A program made the position numbers and the translations under genes. From the NCBI GenBank assembly GCA_033002965.1, contig JAURVB010013324.1, positions 62,001 through 126,000 of the forward strand: a stretch of DNA of 64,000 nt, given 5' to 3'. The notes beneath the pieces were generated by a model that had not been told where the DNA came from, did no database searches, and was given only the letters and a program-made list of their open reading frames with translations. Origin of the DNA: Piper betle. Taxonomy: Eukaryota; Streptophyta; Magnoliopsida; Piperales; Piperaceae. Below, piece after piece: positions 1 to 8,479 of this stretch (its first letter is position 1; each line of letters starts with the position of its first letter).

Positions 1-1346
1 CTTGTTCTTTTTGTCTCGGGTAATTTGCATCCCAAGAAGTTGTTTTGATTCACCCAAATCCTTCATGGAAAAACTCTTGGCAAAGCTCATCTTGAGACTA
101 ACAATTTTCTCCATACAAGTCCCTGCAACAAGCATGCCATCTACATACAAAGTTAAAATAATGTAATCCCCATCATTAAACTTTTGTAGATATACACAGT
201 GGTCCGAATTGCTCCTAGCAAATCCATTATCCAACATAAACTTGTCAAATTTTAAATACCACTGTCTTAGTGCTTGTTTGAGTCCATATAGACTCCTCTT
301 CAATTTGCACACCATATTTTCTTTACCTTTGACTTCAAATCCTTTTGGTTGTTCCATATAGATCTCCTCCTCCAAATCACCATGAAGGAAAGCTGTATTT
401 ACATCAAGCTGCTCTAAATACAACCCCTTTACAACCACAATACTCAAAATAATTCTAATAGAAGTCATTTTTACAACAGGTGCAAATATATCATGAAAAT
501 CAATCCCTTCTTTTTGACCAAAACCTTTCACCACAAGTCTTGCCTTATACCTTTGTACACCACCGGCTTCAGACTTGACCCGATAGATCCACTTGTTTTG
601 TAGAACCCTCCTTTTTGGCGGCAACTTCACCAACTCCCATGTATGATTCTTCTCCAACGATGACATCTCATCTTTCATGGCCAACTCCCACTTAAGATGA
701 GCTTTGTCACTCATGGCTTCATCATAGGACTCCGGTTCTCCTGCATCAGTATACAAAACATGTTGTACAATTAAATTTAATTTCTGAGTAGGCTTTCTAA
801 CCCTTGTGCTCCTCCTTGGTTCAGGAGCAACAACTATCTCTTGTGGTGGCTCTGAGTCATCAATTTCAACTTGTGCATCAGAATATTCAGAATCTGATTC
901 ATCATCATTTGGTTGATTAGCCTGTGACTCACCTTCTTGTTCGGTCTCTTCAGAAGATAATTGTTCCTCATCACTTGGAACAAATCCTTGATTTTCAGCA
1001 CTTGGCATCTCTTCATCTGTCTCATCAAGCTCCATATATTCTTTTTCTTTTGACTCCTCATTCTTTTCTTCTTTCATGTCTTTGTACATGCACTCTTCAT
1101 TGAATACAACATCCCGACTTCGAAACACCTTGTTGTTCTCGAAATCCCACATCCAGTAACCATACTCATCACCCCCATATCCAAGAAATACACATTTGCG
1201 GGACTTTGTATCAAGCTTCTTTCTTGATTCCCTATCAACATGTGTATATGCAATACAACCAAAGACTTTAAGAAAAGAGTAGTCAACTTTCTTACCAGAC
1301 CATACCTCTTCCGGTATTTTTCCATCTAAGGCGCTTGATGGACTTC
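1..1346 (-). pseudogene. copia integrase C-terminus and reverse transcriptase (partial)
   Basis: The frame is open without a stop from 1346 to the window edge. It begins with the integrase C-terminal segment (VFGCIAYTHVD about 1250-1280, FLGYGGDEYGYW about 1155-1190), then an acidic linker (850-1090), then reverse transcriptase: KWIYRVK (575-600), YKARLVVKGF (530-555), QLDVNTAFLHGDL (about 375-410) and SLYGLKQ (about 270-295). The usual catalytic YVDD box reads YVDG here (codon GGC at 136-138), so a metal-binding Asp is missing. The frame has no nearby ATG because it is the 3' half of a polyprotein. Confidence 0.9.
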
Positions 1347-1351
1347 GGTTT

Positions 1352-1505
1352 TGTGAGATCCCTCAACTTAGTCCCACATCTAATACCTACTGGGAGAAAA
1401 TCCTGTTTATAAGTGGGAATGGACTATAGATCTTTAACTTCCGGGGTACCCATTTTAAAGAAATGACTTAGCTCATTACGTTGTACTTTGGGCTGGGTCA
1501 TTACA
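1352..1505 (+). repeat. TRIM LTR 1 (154 bp)
   Basis: TG...CA-bounded LTR. It contains AGTCCCACATC (1370-1380) and TTTATAAG (1406-1413). PBS follows two bases after its end. Confidence 0.9.
1370..1413 (+). promoter_or_regulatory. USE-like plus TATA-like promoter pair in TRIM LTR
   Basis: AGTCCCACATC (1370-1380) matches the plant snRNA upstream sequence element RTCCCACATCG over its first ten positions. TTTATAAG follows after about 25 bases. In plant snRNA genes a spacing near 23-24 bp gives Pol III and near 33-34 bp gives Pol II transcription, so this resembles the U6 type. The same pair recurs in LTR2 (about 1681-1724) and LTR3 (about 2064-2107). Promoter activity is inferred from sequence only. 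Confidence 0.5.
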
Positions 1506-1662
1506 AATGGTATCAGAGCCAACCTGGTTCCGTGTTAGATGGTGGGCTGGATTATAAACGTTGGCTAGGCTGCCGGTCACGGGCCAGAAAGGACGTGGGC
1601 TGGGGCTAGCAAAGGGCCAAGAATATGCATTTTGGGGACGAAATTTCCTAAGGTGGGTGGAT

Positions 1663-1816
1663 TGTGAGATCCCTCAACTTAGTCCCACATCTAATACCTA
1701 CTGGGAGAAGATCATGTTTATAAGTGGGAATGGACTAGATATCTTTAACTTCCGGGGTACCCATTTTAAAGAAATGACTTGGCCCATTACGTTGCACTTT
1801 GGGCTGGGTCGTTACA
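1663..1816 (+). repeat. TRIM LTR 2 (154 bp)
   Basis: The middle copy is nearly identical to the flanking LTRs; PBS at 1819-1830. A middle LTR shared by two internal domains is expected after recombination or tandem integration of TRIM copies. Confidence 0.9.
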
Positions 1817-1868
1817 AATGGTATCAGAGCCAACCTGGTTCCGTGTTAGATGGTGGGATGGACTAGGG

Positions 1869-2012
1869 ACGTTGGCTAGGCTGCCGGTCACGGGCCAAAA
1901 AAGGTCATGGGCTGGGGTTAGCAACGGGCCAAGACTAGAAACGTTGGCTAGGCTGCTGGTCACGGGCCAGAAAGGACGTGGGCTGGGGCTAGCAACGGGC
2001 CAAGAATAGGCA
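1869..2012 (+). repeat. 72-bp tandem duplication inside second TRIM internal domain
   Basis: Two copies of a 72-bp segment starting ACGTTGGCTAGGCTGC (1869-1940 and 1941-2012) make internal domain 2 longer (229 bp) than internal domain 1 (157 bp, one copy). Confidence 0.85.
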
Positions 2013-2045
2013 TTTCGGGGACGAAATTTCCTAAGGTGGGTGGAT

Positions 2046-2199
2046 TGTGAGATCCCTCAACTTAGTCCCACATCTAATACCTATTGGGAGAAGATCCTGT
2101 TTATAAGTGGGAATGGACTATAGATCTTTAACTTCCGGGATACCCATTTTAAAGAAATGACTTAGCCCATTATATTGCACTTTTGGCCGGGTCGTTACA
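2046..2199 (+). repeat. TRIM LTR 3 (154 bp)
   Basis: Right-hand LTR ending GTCGTTACA at 2199, directly followed by the right target duplication GGTTT. Confidence 0.9.
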
Positions 2200-2204
2200 G
2201 GTTT

Positions 2205-2476
2205 ATTAGATAGACAGCTGTATCCACTGTGGCACCCCAAAGATGCAAAGGGAGTCCAGCATGAACCCTCATGCTTCTCGCTCGCTCTAGGATGGTCCTG
2301 TTCATTCTCTCCGCCACCCCATTCTGTTGTAGTGTCCTTGGCACTGTCTTGATCCCTCTAATTCCCCGTTGTTCACAATAAGAGTCAAACACCTTATTGC
2401 AATATTCTCCACCATTATCCGACAGAAGACATTTTAGTCTTAAACCTGTTTCATTCTCAACTCGGGCTTTCCACAT
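2205..2476 (-). pseudogene. copia integrase core, interrupted by TRIM
   Basis: This piece continues the integrase catalytic core: LLSDNGGEY carries the second catalytic Asp (about 2400-2426) and NGVAERMNRT carries the catalytic Glu (about 2295-2330). Coding sense stops at 2204 where the TRIM insertion begins; the same frame resumes at 1346 on the other side. The insertion duplicated the 5 bp GGTTT. Confidence 0.9.
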
Positions 2477-3507
2477 CTTGAAAATGTTAAAGACATCTGA
2501 TTTTTCTTAATAGTGTAGATCCACGTCTTCCTACTAAAATCATCAATGAAGGTAACAAAATAGAGATTACCTCCAAAAGATATATCATGGACTGGTCCCC
2601 AAACATCCGTATGAACCAACTCCAACCTTTTGGATTTCATCTCTCGCCCACCCTTTGTAAAGCTGACCCATTTCTGTTTACCTAAATCACAGTCTTCACA
2701 AAAACCAAAGTTAGAATCAATTATATCTGTCAAAACCTTCTTGGAATGTAAGATCCTCATCCCACTCTCGCTCAAGTGACCAAGCCTTCTATGCCATAAC
2801 GTTGTTATGTCATTCTTCTCAGCTGCCAAAGAAACAAACTGATCTACCTTGGTAAACAATGGGTAAAGTGTACCCACCGCCTTCCCCTTGATCACCACCA
2901 ATGCTCCTTTGCTGATCTTCCACTGATTGTTTTCGAATGTGATCCTATAGCCCTCTTGGTCCAACTTGTTAACAAATATAAGATTTTTCTTTAATTCAGG
3001 TATATACCTGACCTCCTTGAGAATAAGTTTACCTTCATCATGCATCTTCAAATGAATTACTCCTTTACCTTTAATTCTGCACTTCTGACCATTATCAATT
3101 GTTACATATCCACAATCACTCTTGACAAAATCACAAAACCATTCTTTGTGAGAAGTACAATGAAATGAAGCACCTGAATCAATATACCATGTATCTATGT
3201 TGTAATCAACATGAGCAAATAAACAAAATTTCTCTTCATGACCATCAACAACATTAGCTACATTCTTGACTCGCTCGGGACAATCCTTCTTTAAATGTCC
3301 TTCCTTGTCACAAAACCAACAAGTAGGCTTACCCTTGAATTTTCCTTTGGATTTAGAGCACCCTCGGTTCTTAGGACCTCTACTTTGACTTCTTCCTCTT
3401 TCTTTGCCCTTGCTTTTGTCCACCGACAAAGTTGTGCCCGAGATGGACAGTGTGCTATCTACCATGCTTCTCTTCATCATCTCCTGATTCAAGATTGCAC
3501 CTAGCAC
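2440..3507 (-). pseudogene. copia gag zinc knuckle, protease and integrase N-terminal part
   Basis: This is an open frame of about 355 codons. In order it holds a CCHC zinc knuckle (C-x2-C-x4-H-x4-C, CWFCDKEGHLKKDC, about 3290-3335), an aspartic protease active site DSGAS (3166-3180), a GAG-pre-integrase segment (LWHRRLGHLSESG, about 2770-2800) and the start of the integrase core (HTDVWGPV near 2610-2630, then FIDDFSRK near 2530-2550). A one-base loss in an A-run near 2500 shifts the frame before the rest of the integrase. The enzymes process the polyprotein and insert the cDNA in active relatives. Confidence 0.9.
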
Positions 3508-3518
3508 TTCATCAAACT

Positions 3519-4028
3519 TTAGTTTTCTTTTGATGCATTACTTATAGATGTAATTACCGTATCCCAACTCTCCGGCAAAGAACACATGAACATTAAAGAT
3601 TTAATATCTTCACTAAAAGTCAACTCCATGAATTCAAGTTGTGCCCAAATTTTATTGAAATCATTCAAATGATTAGCAATAGATTTGCCTTCGGGCATCT
3701 TTAAAGAGACAATCTTCCTCAACAAAAATAACCTGTTAGAGACTGATGACTTCTCATAAACACCAGCTAATGCCTCCATCAACCCTTTGACGGTCGTCTA
3801 TTTGGAGACATTAAATGCCACCGACTATGTTAAACACAATCGGACGATGGCTAAGGCTCGCCTATCCAATAAGGCCCACTCCTTGGGTGACATCGCTTCT
3901 GGCTTGGTACCTACAAGTGGTTGATGTAGCTACTTCTCGAATAGATGATCCTCAATCTGTATCCTCCACCATTGATAATTTGTTCTATCAAATTTTTCAA
4001 TTTTCCCAGTCTTGGAACTGTCCGCCAT
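3519..4028 (-). pseudogene. copia gag, N-terminal part, broken
   Basis: The gag frame starts at an ATG at 4026-4028, shortly downstream of the primer site. An early segment has the pattern usual for copia gag N-termini (a phenylalanine-aspartate then a double-tryptophan stretch). Stop codons interrupt it at 3930-3932 and twice near 3798-3825. A later open piece (3519-3782) matches the copia gag UBN2-type domain, with a leucine-rich segment and the phrase FNKIWAQLEF. It ends at a frameshift near 3515, where a few bases appear lost relative to the next frame. Structural capsid function is known for the family; this copy is not functional. Confidence 0.85.
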
Positions 4029-4090
4029 GACTCCCACTCAAATCAAGATCCGATTGAATGAGACCCAAACTTCCCACAAACGGTGCCAAT

Positions 4091-4561
4091 TGTTAAGAAA
4101 AATCTCCAAAATTGGAGATCAACCACAGCGAACAAAAGTAATGGGAAAATAAGACCTGAGAAATAATATAAAACAAAACCACAAAAGAGCAGAGATTTAA
4201 CGTGGAAAACCCTCCTTCAATCGAGAGTCAAAAACCACGGGCAACAACAAACAATTTCACTACTTTAACCAAAGATTACAGTCATCAAATATATATAGAG
4301 ATGTTCAAGAAGATTACTCACACACCCTATATTACTCACACACCCTATACTATTGAGATTACAAGATTTCAATCTCTCTCAATACTCCGTATAAGATAAA
4401 CTCATGAATATTTTTCCCGCTTCTTTTATCTCTATATCTCTCTCTATCTCTCTTTTTCTTGTCTTTTCTTTTGCTTGTCTTTCATTTCCTAGAATGAGGC
4501 AAATGAAGGTCAATTTACAGAGAAACTTTGAGACCCTTCAATCTCTATGGAAATACTAACA
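4091..4561 (-). repeat. 5' LTR of the copia element
   Basis: Boundaries are TGTTAAGA (4091) and CTAACA (4561) on the plus strand, adjacent to TTGGCACCG (complement of 4081-4089), which follows the LTR in the element's direction as a primer-site-like sequence. A 61-bp unit holding GAGACCCTTCAATCTCTATGG is repeated just outside (to 4622), so the outer boundary could instead be 4622. A 17-bp direct repeat (ACTCACACACCCTAT, about 4315-4350) and a CT-rich stretch (4420-4480) lie inside. The partner LTR is outside the window, so the boundary cannot be confirmed. Confidence 0.7.
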
Positions 4562-4622
4562 GTCACCTCTGTTAATATTCCAAGAAGCTTTGAGACCCTT
4601 CAATCTCTATGGAACAATTAAC

Positions 4623-5030
4623 AGCCACCTCCATTAATATTCCGAGATTTCTTTAGTATTTCGAGTGTGACAATGGGCTACATATCATTAATATAATTAC
4701 ACATATTAACACTGCAATGGTTTACATTTGAACATCAATTTAGCTAAAAGTCATTCGTACCTATAAACCCACAAATTGGTTTTGGCGGCAGGTTAATTTC
4801 TTTCAATTACCTACAAGCTTCTTTAATGAATGCTGAACGTCACCTACAAAACGAGAATTTCTTGAATAAAAGCCCTGGTGGGTACTCCTTCAGCCCTTGT
4901 GGGCACTGGCAACTGTCTGGCCCTGATTTTGTTGACAACCTTATGTGCCAACTCCGAGGCTTCTAAGTTATTAGCTCCTGTAAGACATCAAAATAAACGG
5001 ATAGTAGATGAGCAAAAAGCAAACATTGGC
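4623..5030. other. flank between copia LTR and the 5.03-kb direct repeat
   Basis: Apart from the possible exon at 4844-4977, AT-rich sequence with no recognisable feature. Confidence 0.5.
4844..4977 (-). CDS. possible last exon of an unidentified host gene
   Basis: On the minus strand a splice acceptor (TTACAG, intron side ending at 4978) is followed by 44 codons ending in TAG (4844-4846). The reading keeps no stop in the phase starting at the third base and has ordinary soluble-protein composition (ASELAHKVVNKIRARQLPVP is part). The family is not recognised. It could pair with the possible exon at 10355-10437, but the phases do not join directly, so at least one more exon would be needed between them. 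Confidence 0.35.
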
Positions 5031-5158
5031 AATGGTTAGTTATAAGTTAATGTTACCCGCGTGATTTGTGAAGCGATGGCCAATTATAAGCTGATCGAAG
5101 AAAATACTGATTTACAACGTAAATGAAGTGTTAAGCTGATCTGATCTCCTGTACATAT
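5031..5158 (+). repeat. direct repeat, copy 1 (partner at 8091-8218)
   Basis: About 128 bp containing GTTACCCGCG, GAAAATACTGATTT and CAACGTAAATGAAGTGTT recurs in the same orientation at 8091-8218 with roughly 88-90% identity by eye. No TG/CA ends are seen. It brackets the hAT-like fragment, minisatellite and second copia element. Confidence 0.8.
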
Positions 5159-5164
5159 GCCCAT

Positions 5165-5590
5165 GGATGCACGAATCGGCTGATACTCGGAATCGGCCGA
5201 TTTAAATTGGATCGGCAGAGTGCCGATCCAATTTTGGGGCCGAAACGGCGTCCGAATCGGACCAATTTACACCTAATTTCGACCGATTTAAATCCAATTC
5301 GGAATTAGGGTAAATCGGGAAGAATCGATTTTTTAGGATAAATGATTAAAATACCCTAGGTATGATATTTATTAAATTATTTAAATATGGTAAAATTGGA
5401 ATTTTGATTTTAAAAACCTAAAATTACCCTGTCTCCCCCTCTCTGTTGCCGCGCTTCGCCTCACCGCGCTTCCACGCCTCCGACCTCAGCTCCGACTGGG
5501 CTTCCGACCTCGCCTCTGCCCTCGCAACCTCGCCTCTGACGGGTGACCAGCCGACAGTGCTGTAGACACGAACCTCGCCTCCGACGGGTG
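5165..5590 (+). mobile_element. diverged fragment of the AATCGG-rich hAT-like element
   Basis: Repeated CGGCCGATTTAAAT and GCCGATCC motifs, then an AAAATACCCTAGGTATGAT block (about 5348-5367) and a GC-rich stretch, match the left half of the element at 31328-32185 in the same order. The right half is absent and replaced by a minisatellite. No target duplication was found. Confidence 0.65.
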
Positions 5591-5635
5591 GCCGTCCGAA
5601 CGGTGATTTTTGTAAAGTTGGATTTTTTGTTGAAA

Positions 5636-6020
5636 TTGAATGTTGTGATGTGCAAATTGTTATCTATGTTGTGTTGTGCAAATTGTACACATATGTGCTG
5701 TGCAAATTGTAGGCTATGCTTCACAAATTTTTTCATTGCTGATTTGGGATTCATAATCATTTTTTTCATTGTTGTGTTGTGCAAAATTGCGTGTTATGCA
5801 TGCAAATTGTTGTGCTGTGCAAATTGTATGATCAAATTTTTTTGTGCAAAAAATGTGTTGTCCTGTGCAAATTTTTTTTCAAATGCTATGTGTTGTGCGA
5901 ATATATTTTTTTCATTTTGTTCATGCGTCCAAATTGCTTGAGCTATGCAAATTATTGTGCTGTGTAAATTGTCGTGTTGTGCAAATTGTTTGTGCTGGGC
6001 AAATTGTTAGTGCGTGCAAA
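5636..6020 (+). repeat. TGTGCAAATTG minisatellite
   Basis: Degenerate units centred on TGTGCAAATTG, separated by short TG-rich spacers, occur about fifteen or more times. Apparent open frames across it are repeat artefacts rich in Cys, Asn and Leu. Confidence 0.8.
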
Positions 6021-6629
6021 TTTGCCTGCTCTTCCAAACGAGATTGGGATTTCAATTACAAACCCTCCCCTTAGTATCTTCTAGGCTATAATGAAGCCCT
6101 ACACTAACATACCATGCAAGGTGAACGCCTAGAGGATGGCATTCTGTCATGAGATAATATGCAGTGAGTAATGCTTCTGGTCAGCAACACTTACATACAG
6201 ATATTTTTAACAATAGACATCTGGCAATTTTGAGTAAATGTCTATGTTTTCTTTCACTTACTCCATTTTGGTTTGGAGTGTGAGCACAAGAAGTCTAATG
6301 GATGATACCATGATCATGACAGTAGTTTTGGAGTTGTGTAGGCATGTATTCTGAAGCAATATCATATCTAAATGCTTTAAGAACTGTACCATACTAATCC
6401 TTTATTTCATTGATAAATATCTGAAAACACCTAAACACTTCTTTCCAATCTTTCAACAAGTACAACTGTGTCATTGACTGTGGTCATCAACAAAGATTAC
6501 ACAATATTTATCGTTACCATTGTTGGAGACATTTAAAGTACCTACACATCCGAATGAACAAGGTTGAATGGTTGAGAAGTGATGAAAAGGGACTGACTTG
6601 GATAAGCTATTCTATGATGCTTAGACAAC

Positions 6630-6983
6630 TCACATCTCACATTTGCGAGGAGACACACTTCCTCGAGAAGGAACTAACAACTTCAATTTATATAAGTTAG
6701 GATGACCTAATCTCGCATGCCATTGCATAGCAGTCAACTTGGGGGAAAACACAGCAATTGTAGATGATGCACTCTTATTTGTTGAAAGGTAACAGAGCTT
6801 CCTTCTACTGAATCCACAGCCAATCTGCCTCTTGGAAGTTGCATCCTGCAGCGAACAATGTGTAGAAGTAAATAAAACATGGCAATTGTTATTAGTACTG
6901 AGCCTGTAAATAGAACGGAGATTGGTTGGGAATGATGGAACCAGCACAACATTTTTGAGTATAATGTCAGATGAGAGAACCAT
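6630..6983 (-). pseudogene. copia protease-integrase linker region (second element)
   Basis: An open piece contains VLVPSFPTNLRSIYRL, a common copia motif after the protease, and the GAG-pre-integrase motif MQWHARLGHPN. Further left, integrase motifs (DHGIIH, HTPNQNG, about 6270-6340) occur with stops between them. Confidence 0.8.
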
Positions 6984-7342
6984 TTCTCTTTTCCAATAGC
7001 AAGTGTAAAACTTCCATCAGCAAGACAAATGTTCATGGTGGCAATCTGCTTTGCCCAATCGGGTTTTCCATGCTTTGACGAGCATTTATCTTCAGTATGC
7101 CCATTGGTCTGACAATACTCGGTATCTTTCATCCCTTGAAGTGGTATTTTTGCCTCTTCCACGTCCTGGTCCTAAGCCTCTACCTCTACCTCGCCCTCTA
7201 TTAGAGATGAAGGGAGGTCGAGTGCTTGTAATCGTTGCAGAGATTTGAACAACCTCTACAGCCTCTTCATCTTCGAGAGACAGCCTGGGCAATCTTGAAA
7301 AAGTTGCATTCAAACTAGGTAACTCATCGCCTGTTAAAATAT

Positions 7343-7840
7343 CTAATCTCCAGGAGATGCATAGTGAGAAGTCAGGCCAGAAAAAAATGACACCACTTTG
7401 AGTTCTTCCCTTTGTTTCTTCCAGACCTCAATATCAGTTGGATAGGGATGGTAGACACTGAGTTCTTCCCACCTAGCTTTGACAAAGCTATAACATTCGG
7501 CCAGAGATCTCGTACCTTGTTTAGAGAAGAACACCTCTTCACAAACATCATAGATTCTTTGGACATTGGTCTCAGAGGTAAAGGTCTCATGGATTGATTT
7601 CCACACAGCATATGCAGAATCCAGCAGCATCACATCACAATTGCTGTGCGGTTCCATCAAGTTCCATCGCCACGACCTGACTTGAGCATCTTCTTTCTTC
7701 CATTCTGAACTGGTAGCATCTCCAGGCTCCTCTTCAATAAGTCCTGATTGCAGCAGATCACTGAAGGTCAGCAACCGATATAGAGTTGCTATCAGTGGAA
7801 GGCATGGTAGCTTTTCCTTTTGCCATGGGATAAAAGTCGT
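7343..7840 (-). pseudogene. copia gag (second element)
   Basis: The gag domain reads through about 143 codons (7343-7774) and has the copia signature of a tryptophan-rich segment with DSAYAVWKSIHETFTSETN followed by SLAECYSFVKARWEELSVYHP. It resembles gag polyproteins with a UBN2/retrotrans_gag domain. It is broken after about 7343 before the zinc knuckle. Confidence 0.8.
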
Positions 7841-7966
7841 AGAACAAACAGTGGGGGAAAAGAATACAGAGGATGTTTCAATGGCTAGAGAGTTGGACAG
7901 CAGAAATAGTAATAGAAATCAACTACTCTGATTCACAGGTCCCTAATATCAATTGCTCTGATATCA

Positions 7967-8088
7967 TGTTGAAATTAAGATAACAGGTATACATAACATG
8001 TTAGGTAGGGAAGATTAAGGATGAATCACACACCTTCACCGTCTATTATTTACTGTATTTATAGAACTAGTTTGGCACTAGCTTGACA
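7967..8088 (-). repeat. short LTR of second copia element (122 bp)
   Basis: Bounded by TGTTGAAATT (7967) and GCTTGACA (8088), next to the primer site at 7955-7966. A CTATAAATAC TATA-type box lies on the minus strand near 8055-8064. The partner LTR is lost. Confidence 0.65.
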
Positions 8089-8090
8089 AA

Positions 8091-8218
8091 GGTTGGTTAT
8101 AAGTTTATGTTACCCGCGTTGATTTGTGATGTGATGACCAATTATAGGCTGATCCAAGAAAATACTGATTTTCAACGTAAATGAAGTGTTGAGCCGATCT
8201 GATCGCCTGAACATATGT
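8091..8218 (+). repeat. direct repeat, copy 2 (partner at 5031-5158)
   Basis: Same orientation as copy 1; starts immediately right of the second copia LTR. See the entry at 5031. Confidence 0.8.
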
Positions 8219-8236
8219 CGTGTGAATAATGCTGCT

Positions 8237-8466
8237 TGTTGAGATGAATAACGTGCGAAGTTTAAAGTTTGTTATGATATCGTGTGAGTTTGTTACGAAG
8301 TTGTGTGTATCTTATGGTTGTTTAAGATGTTAGCTGATAGTACATTAGTGTATAGTTGTCCTTTTTGTTCTATGTCACAAACACTCAGTCAGCTGTAACA
8401 AACTATGTCTATATATGAATGAAGTATACGGTGATGAAGGATAACCTTTCCCTATCTATTTCTAGA
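8237..8466 (+). repeat. 5' LTR of third copia element
   Basis: Contains CTATATATGAATGAAG (TATA region) near 8409-8424; clearly alignable with 10008-10227. Confidence 0.85.
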
Positions 8467-8479
8467 TGGTATAGTAGAA

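Larger units (their letters stand above)
1352..2199 (+). mobile_element. TRIM element with three LTRs (LTR-int-LTR-int-LTR)
   Basis: There are three direct repeats of 154 bp (1352-1505, 1663-1816, 2046-2199), each starting TGTGAGATCC and ending TTACA. Two non-coding internal segments separate them (1506-1662 and 1817-2045). Each internal segment begins with a primer-binding site TGGTATCAGAGC, complementary to initiator tRNA-Met (1508-1519, 1819-1830), and ends with a purine-rich tract before the next LTR. The whole is flanked by GGTTT (1347-1351 and 2200-2204). Tiny LTRs, PBS and PPT without coding sequence define terminal-repeat retrotransposons in miniature. It depends on proteins from other elements. 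Confidence 0.92.
1..4561 (-). mobile_element. Ty1/copia retrotransposon, truncated by window edge
   Basis: Reading leftward, the order is 5' LTR (4091-4561), primer-binding region, gag, zinc knuckle, protease, integrase and reverse transcriptase, which is the copia order. RNase H and the 3' LTR lie beyond position 1. Stop codons and frameshifts damage gag and the integrase, and a TRIM element (1352-2199) interrupts the integrase C-terminal part, so this copy cannot move by itself. The reading frame from about 1346 down to position 1 has no stop, so the reverse-transcriptase half has decayed less than gag. Confidence 0.93.
6090..8088 (-). mobile_element. second copia element, 3'-truncated
   Basis: On the minus strand: short LTR (7967-8088), primer site complementary to TGATATCAGAGC (7955-7966), gag (about 7343-7840), zinc knuckle remnant (about 7085-7110), GAG-pre-integrase (about 6640-6750) and part of the integrase (HTPNQNG, about 6270-6290). 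Reverse transcriptase and the 3' LTR are missing, the element ending near 6090. Several frameshifts. Confidence 0.85.

Noticed and set aside
1561..2009. Frames of 101 and 76 codons in the TRIM
   Set aside because: They cross LTR and internal borders and repeat with the LTR; TRIMs are non-coding.
5461..6074. Cys/Leu-rich frames on both strands
   Set aside because: Translation of the TGTGCAAATTG minisatellite.
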